In this document: in pieces, positions 6,473 through 7,476 of the stretch | Layout: every line of letters begins with the position of its first letter | Position numbering within the stretch: the stretch's first letter is position 1 | Assembly (NCBI GenBank): GCA_944389985.1 | Contig: CALXON010000012.1 | Coordinates: forward strand, 1 to 7,476 | Length of the DNA stretch: 7,476 bases | Direction: 5' to 3' | From: an uncultured Spirochaetaceae bacterium | GTDB lineage: Bacteria > Spirochaetota > Spirochaetia > Sphaerochaetales > Sphaerochaetaceae | Translations under genes and position numbers: made by a program | Notes under the pieces: generated by a model | The model's input: only the letters and a program-made list of their open reading frames with translations | Told to the model about the DNA's origin: nothing | The model's database searches: none

Positions 6473-6490
6473 ATTTTATAAAAATTTTAT
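6473..6490. repeat. Short AT-rich direct repeat in the tRNA/dipeptidase intergenic region
   Basis: ATTTTAT occurs at 6473-6479 and again at 6484-6490, spaced 11 bases, about one helical turn. It lies just upstream of the tRNA promoter and 98 bases before the dipeptidase start. It could be an UP element or a regulator site; the low complexity means chance is also likely. Confidence 0.35.
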
Positions 6491-6587
6491 CAGAAATTTG
6501 CTAATTATTTTCACTATATGGAAATAGTCTTTCAAACAACTTCAGCCTCCATTGCTATCCACGATTATTCGCCGTAATATTCACGGT

Positions 6588-7476
6588 ATGCTTGTCGATC
6601 TTCATTCAGATACAGTATTCGCACTCTGGTCAGATAGCTCGAAAGGGGATCTGCTATCATCTTCACTCAGTATTGATAAGAAAAAGCTTATAGAAGGTGG
6701 TGTGACGGGACAGTGCTTCGCACTCTTCACACCGATGTATGAGCATGTTCCTGAAAAGCATCAGGGAAAGACACCCTGGGAGATTCTCAACGAACTTCAT
6801 GAAACATTCCTTATGGAAACAGAGAAGGCAGGTATTCCTCAGATGATGAAGGCTGATGATCTTCTTTCCGGCAAACTTCATGCGGTTCTCACGACAGAGG
6901 AAGGTGCTGCGATTGAAGGAGACATCTCAAGGCTTTCTGTCCTGAAAGACTGGGGAGTGAAGATATTCGGTATCACATGGAACTATGAGAATGAGCTGGG
7001 GTATCCGAATTCATCAGATCCTCTGATCATGTCGAAGGGACTGAAGGAAAAGGGAATCGAGGCTGTGGAGGAATGTGAGAGACTCGGAATCATAGTCGAT
7101 GTGTCCCATCTCAGTGATGGCGGGTTCATGAGTGTCGCTGAGCATTCCAGAAAGCCTTTCATCGCAACACACTCCAATTCAAGGACTGTCACAGGGGTAT
7201 CAAGGAACCTGACAGATGATGAACTGAGAATACTCGCTGATCATGGCGGAGTCACAGGCCTCAATTTCTGTCCTGCGTTCCTTCATGATGAGAAAGCGGA
7301 GCGGGAGGAAGACGCTGAGAGCCGCATAGAGGACATGGTGAGACATGTCATGCATATATACAGGACAGCAGGTGCAGAGGTCCTTGCGATAGGTACTGAT
7401 TTTGACGGAATCTCAGGAAAGCTTGAGATCCCGACAGCTGAGAGAATGTACCTTCTTCGTGATGCACTGAGCAAAG
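6588..7476 (+). CDS. Membrane dipeptidase, peptidase family M19 (3' end outside window)
   Basis: The first 296 residues of a zinc-dependent dipeptidase of the renal dipeptidase family, which hydrolyses dipeptides, often with a D-residue at the second position. Visible are the metal-binding HSD at the start (H6, D8), the bridging glutamate in LTTEEGAAIEGD (E105 likely), VDVSHLSD (H174), IATHSNSR (H195), SRN (205-207, substrate-binding Arg) and IGTDFDG (268-274, catalytic/metal Asp). Family members have about 310-400 residues, so only a C-terminal piece is missing. No signal peptide precedes the HSD motif, so it is probably cytoplasmic. The start ATG 6588 gives the usual short lead before H-x-D, but no good ribosome binding site precedes it. 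It is divergent from the tRNA-Leu gene, with 163 bases between them and no clear plus-strand promoter there. Confidence 0.93.
   Translation, partial: MLVDLHSDTVFALWSDSSKGDLLSSSLSIDKKKLIEGGVTGQCFALFTPMYEHVPEKHQGKTPWEILNELHETFLMETEKAGIPQMMKADDLLSGKLHAVLTTEEGAAIEGDISRLSVLKDWGVKIFGITWNYENELGYPNSSDPLIMSKGLKEKGIEAVEECERLGIIVDVSHLSDGGFMSVAEHSRKPFIATHSNSRTVTGVSRNLTDDELRILADHGGVTGLNFCPAFLHDEKAEREEDAESRIEDMVRHVMHIYRTAGAEVLAIGTDFDGISGKLEIPTAERMYLLRDALSK

Noticed and set aside
6425..6587. Riboswitch or leader RNA before the dipeptidase gene
   Set aside because: The stretch is AT-rich and low in complexity, with no strong hairpins or conserved aptamer pattern that I can recognise.
6663..7474. Minus-strand frames at 6663-6881, 6983-7192 and 7283-7474
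   Set aside because: All are antisense shadows of the M19 dipeptidase gene, which is open on the plus strand to the window end.
1..7476. CRISPR array, retron or diversity-generating retroelement
   Set aside because: No spaced repeats, no template/variable repeat pair and no msr/msd-like structure were seen; the reverse transcriptase motifs are group II intron-like and broken.

Overview
The window looks like ordinary bacterial chromosome with dense, short-spaced operons and moderate GC, interrupted by one patch that looks acquired. I cannot name the organism. An HflC-type membrane protease regulator, a HipA-like kinase of the type common in gut anaerobes and a tRNA-Leu without an encoded CCA would fit a host-associated anaerobe such as a spirochaete or a clostridial relative. 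This is weak inference.

Region 1 (1-2033, plus strand) is one operon. It holds the 3' part of hflC, a two-domain GNAT acetyltransferase whose start overlaps hflC, and a fumarylacetoacetate-hydrolase (FAH) family enzyme placed one base after the GNAT stop behind a perfect ribosome binding site.

Region 2 (2034-4544, minus strand) is a three-gene operon read toward region 1: an acyltransferase with a GNAT-like C-terminal domain, a membrane-anchored alpha/beta hydrolase, and a second two-domain GNAT protein. The last gene's stop codon directly abuts the FAH stop codon with no intergenic base. The two operons therefore carry three GNAT-fold proteins plus two hydrolytic enzymes, suggesting small-molecule acylation and deacylation, but no substrate can be read from the sequence.

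Region 3 (4545-6337) is the unusual part. A decayed fragment of a group II intron-type reverse transcriptase (PQGG and YADD motifs in two different frames) ends exactly at the start of the acyltransferase gene and is in frame with it. Beside it lies an intact HipA-like kinase gene with no visible HipB-type partner, then about 400 bases without a convincing gene. This patch reads more AT-rich than its flanks and stops at a tRNA gene, as expected of a past insertion.

Region 4 (6312-6470, minus strand) is a complete tRNA-Leu(GAG) unit with a good sigma-70-type promoter, an 84-base tRNA and a UUCG-loop terminator. Region 5 (6588 to the window end, plus strand) is the first 296 codons of an M19-family membrane dipeptidase, divergent from the tRNA.

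No complete new defence or mobile system is visible. The best leads are the reverse transcriptase scar that now forms the upstream region of the acyltransferase operon, and the partnerless HipA-like kinase next to it.
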